A stretch of DNA of 7,774 nt from a bacterium (GTDB lineage: Bacteria > Ratteibacteria > UBA8468 > B48-G9 > JAFGKM01): contig JAOAEP010000055.1 of NCBI GenBank assembly GCA_026416755.1, positions 1 to 7,774 of the forward strand, read 5' to 3'. The translations under genes and the position numbers were made by a program. The notes beneath the pieces were generated by a model. It was not told where the DNA came from, made no database searches, and saw only the letters and a program-made list of their open reading frames with translations. Within the stretch, counting starts at the first letter, position 1, and the number at the start of each line of letters is the position of its first letter. Of this stretch, positions 5,631-7,774 are shown piece by piece.

Positions 5631-7037
5631 TCAGAAAATCTTCCCTGGATTTAAAATATTATTTGGGTCAAAAATTTTTTTAATTTCTTTCATAAGGTTT
5701 ATATGTTTTTCAGAAAAAAATAATGAAAGATATTCTTTTTTCAATAAACCAATTCCATGTTCTCCAGACAAAATACCATTTAAATTTTTCCCAATAATAT
5801 GTATTTCATCTTTAACTAACTTATATTTTTCCTTCCAATTTTCTATTTCTACCCACTTATTCTCTTTAAATTCTCCTTTCATTATATGGGTATGAACATT
5901 CCCATCTCCTGCATGTCCATAAATTGGAATATAGGTTTTATATTTTTCTTCAATTTTTTTTACTTCATAAACAAAATTGTATATCTTGCTTACAGGAACA
6001 GTTATATCAAGTATTTCAAGGGTATTACTTTTAAGTGCTTCATATATCATACTTCTCATATCAAGAACTTCTTTCTGTCTTTTTTCATCTTCAATGATAA
6101 AAACATCTAAAGCACCATTTTCAGAACAGATTTCAGCAATTTTTTCAGATGTCTTTAATGTTTCTTCTTCAGTTCCATCAACCATTATCATTAAGTAAGC
6201 ATTTCCAATTTCACATGGCCATTTTTTATTTAAATAATTTTCAACAAGGTTTATGATATTTTTTTCAAGAAATTCAATTGCAAGGGGTATTATTTTTTTT
6301 TGAATTATTAAAGGAGAAACTTTTATACCCTGTCCTAAATCTTTAAAAGGAATGATAAGAGTATAAATTTTTTCAGAAGGAGGAATTAAGGAAATAGTTG
6401 CTTTTGTTATAATTCCCAGTGTGCCTTCAGAACCTATAAATAGATTAAGTAAACTATATCCACTACTACATTTTTTATATTTCCCCCCAAAAGTTTCAAT
6501 ACTCCCATCTGGAAGAACAACTTCAATTTCCTTTACAAAATTTCTCATTACCCCATATTTTACAGCTCTTGCACCACCAGCATTTGTGGCGATAAGTCCT
6601 CCAATTGTTGCTGATTCATCTCCTGGATGTGGTGGAAAAAACATATTATGTTTATTCACAATTTCATAAAATTCTTTTAAAGTTAAACCTGCCTCTACAG
6701 TTATAGTAAAGTTTTCTTTATCAACTTCAATAACTTTTTTCATATTTTCAAAATCAATTATAACCCCTCCATAAATAGGAATACAACCACCAGAAAGGCC
6801 AGTTCCACCACCTCTTGCAGTAACTGGTATTTTTTCTCTATAGCATATTTTTAAAATTTCAGATATTTCTAAGTTATTGTTAGGTTTTAAAACAACTTCA
6901 GGTAAATTATAAAATTCCTTTAAGGTAATTTCATCATGAGAATAATCAATAATCTTCTCTCTATCATAAATTACATTTTTTTCACCAATTATTTTTTTAA
7001 ATCCTTCAAGGATTTCTTCAGACAATTTATTATACAT
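5631..7037 (-). CDS. glcD: FAD-dependent 2-hydroxyacid dehydrogenase, GlcD/D-lactate dehydrogenase-like
   Basis: This 468-residue flavoprotein is of full length for the family. The N-terminal PCMH-type FAD-binding domain (about 45-220) has the pyrophosphate loop ARGGGTGLSGG (74-84), PPHPGDESATIGG (135-147), NAGGARAVKYG (152-162) and GSEGTLGIIT (202-211). The C-terminal FAD-oxidase domain has GHAGDGNVH (374-382), the metal or active-site histidine cluster, GEHGIG (425-430) and the terminal FDPNNILNPGKI (456-467). Members oxidise glycolate, D-lactate, D-2-hydroxyglutarate and similar acids and pass electrons to an acceptor; the exact substrate here is unknown. GlcE and GlcF partners are absent from the neighbourhood, so it may use a separate electron carrier. 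The ATG at 7037 is one base from the stop of the upstream TIM-barrel gene, and there is no clear Shine-Dalgarno, which suggests translational coupling. The downstream neighbour is a sulfatase, so a role in a sugar-acid pathway is inferred. Confidence 0.93.
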   Translation of the reverse strand: MYNKLSEEILEGFKKIIGEKNVIYDREKIIDYSHDEITLKEFYNLPEVVLKPNNNLEISEILKICYREKIPVTARGGGTGLSGGCIPIYGGVIIDFENMKKVIEVDKENFTITVEAGLTLKEFYEIVNKHNMFFPPHPGDESATIGGLIATNAGGARAVKYGVMRNFVKEIEVVLPDGSIETFGGKYKKCSSGYSLLNLFIGSEGTLGIITKATISLIPPSEKIYTLIIPFKDLGQGIKVSPLIIQKKIIPLAIEFLEKNIINLVENYLNKKWPCEIGNAYLMIMVDGTEEETLKTSEKIAEICSENGALDVFIIEDEKRQKEVLDMRSMIYEALKSNTLEILDITVPVSKIYNFVYEVKKIEEKYKTYIPIYGHAGDGNVHTHIMKGEFKENKWVEIENWKEKYKLVKDEIHIIGKNLNGILSGEHGIGLLKKEYLSLFFSEKHINLMKEIKKIFDPNNILNPGKIF

Positions 7038-7038
7038 T

Positions 7039-7774
7039 TTAAAGATATTTTTTGAGAACTTTTATATTGTAAGGAATAGAAATTTCAGGTTCAGGAAGTT
7101 CAGGATGCCATCTTTTCTCAAATTCAATTGATAAATAACCCTTATAATCTATTTTTTTTAAAAGTGTAATTAATTTTTCAATTGGTAATTCCCCTTGGCC
7201 AAGAAGTGTTAGTTTCCCCTTTAAATCACCATCTTTTATATGTAATAGAAAAATTTTATCTTTAATATATTCAAAAGTTGTTTCAATTTCATCTCCTGCT
7301 GAGAGAGAATTATAAACATCCCAGACACATCCTAAATATTTTGAATTAATTTTTTCAAAAATTAAATTTATTTTATCTCCTTTGCACCAATCATCATGTG
7401 TTTCAACCCCAACTTTTACACCTATTTTTTCTGCATATTCAACAACTTTTTTTATAGATTCTACAACATATTCCAGGGCTTTCTTAAATTCTACCTCTTC
7501 TGGAATTCTTCCAGCAAAAACCCTTACAACACTACAGTCAAATCTTTTTGCTATATCTATATGTGAAATTGCCATTTGAATATTTTTTTCTCTTTCCTCT
7601 GGATTTGGGTTTGTAAAAACTGAAGAAGCAGAAATACAGGAAATTTCAAGATTATATTCATCAAGCAATCTTTTTGTATTTTCAGCATATTCATTCAGTT
7701 CAGGAACTTTTGCAAGGTCTATCTCTTTTAAAATACCTCTTATTTCAATACCATCATAATCATATTCTTTTGCT
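7039..7774 (-). CDS. Sugar-phosphate isomerase/epimerase-like TIM-barrel protein (AP-endonuclease 2 family), 5' truncated
   Basis: The frame is open from the right edge (first full codon 7773-7771) to TAA at 7041-7039, giving 244 visible residues. The true start lies outside. Visible features fit the xylose-isomerase-like AP2 barrel: YDGIEIRG (6-13), LEISCISASS (42-51), VVRVFAG (83-89), VGVETHDDW (121-129, Glu124), GCVWDVYN (148-155, Asp152), LLHIKDGD (176-183, His178), LGQGELP (191-197) and YLSIEFEKRWHPELPEPE (214-231, Glu217). Glu124, Asp152, His178 and Glu217 are the expected metal-ligand set. Members isomerise or epimerise ketoses and related sugars such as tagatose and inosose; a specific substrate cannot be assigned. 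A TTG at 7668 could be taken as a start, but the family-like sequence continues upstream, so it is internal. It leads a leftward operon with the GlcD-like dehydrogenase, one base apart. Confidence 0.92.
   Translation of the reverse strand, partial: AKEYDYDGIEIRGILKEIDLAKVPELNEYAENTKRLLDEYNLEISCISASSVFTNPNPEEREKNIQMAISHIDIAKRFDCSVVRVFAGRIPEEVEFKKALEYVVESIKKVVEYAEKIGVKVGVETHDDWCKGDKINLIFEKINSKYLGCVWDVYNSLSAGDEIETTFEYIKDKIFLLHIKDGDLKGKLTLLGQGELPIEKLITLLKKIDYKGYLSIEFEKRWHPELPEPEISIPYNIKVLKKYL

Noticed and set aside
5886..6198. Two overlapping plus-strand open frames opposite the GlcD-like gene
   Set aside because: They lie opposite conserved GlcD codons and have low-complexity Phe/Ile/Ser-rich translations, as expected for reverse complements of Lys/Glu-rich genes.
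6421..6669. Plus-strand open frame opposite the FAD-binding region of the GlcD-like gene
   Set aside because: It is the antisense of conserved Gly-rich FAD motifs and has no ribosome site.
7039..7668. Isomerase-like protein starting at TTG 7668 as a complete gene
   Set aside because: Family-like sequence (YDGIEIRG and onward) continues upstream in the same frame to the window edge, so the gene is truncated by the window.

Overview
This is an AT-rich bacterial window, densely packed with genes and with no gene-free stretch over about 60 bases. It uses the standard bacterial code, with TAA, TAG and TGA all acting as stops. Purine-rich Shine-Dalgarno sites, tight gene spacing and two cytoplasmic-type sulfatases next to sugar-isomerase and GlcD-like genes suggest a heterotrophic, probably uncultivated, glycan-degrading bacterium. 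The content resembles low-GC members of Omnitrophota or PVC-like candidate phyla. That placement is inference from gene content; no marker gene in the window settles it.

Left part, plus strand (1-2430): the end of a riboflavin operon. It holds the C-terminus of GTP cyclohydrolase II (RibA, or the RibA half of RibBA), an unusual aldo/keto-reductase-like TIM-barrel protein, lumazine synthase (RibH) and an HSL/BD-FAE-type alpha/beta hydrolase. Junctions are an 8-base overlap, a 10-base gap and a direct TAG-ATG abutment, so the four genes look co-transcribed and partly translationally coupled.

Middle, plus strand (2431-4307): a short spacer with a good sigma70-like promoter, then a small exported protein of unknown function. 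An 8-base overlap leads into a sulfatase whose reading frame has no ATG, GTG or TTG start upstream of its catalytic cysteine. The most plausible start is an ATT codon at 3003 behind a well-placed GGGAG. A start at the first ATG (3174) would delete the catalytic site.

Right part, minus strand (7774-4318): a tight three-gene operon read leftwards. It holds a sugar-phosphate isomerase/epimerase-like TIM-barrel protein (5' end beyond the window), a GlcD-like FAD-dependent 2-hydroxyacid dehydrogenase and a second sulfatase. The two sulfatases converge with 10 bases between their stop codons.

Taken together, the right two thirds look like a catabolic locus: desulfation by two different sulfatase types, sugar isomerisation or epimerisation, and oxidation of a hydroxy acid, with a carbohydrate-esterase-like hydrolase nearby. 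No sulfatase-maturating enzyme, transporter or regulator is visible, and the substrate cannot be read from the sequence. I see no RNA gene, CRISPR array, insertion sequence or convincing rho-independent terminator.
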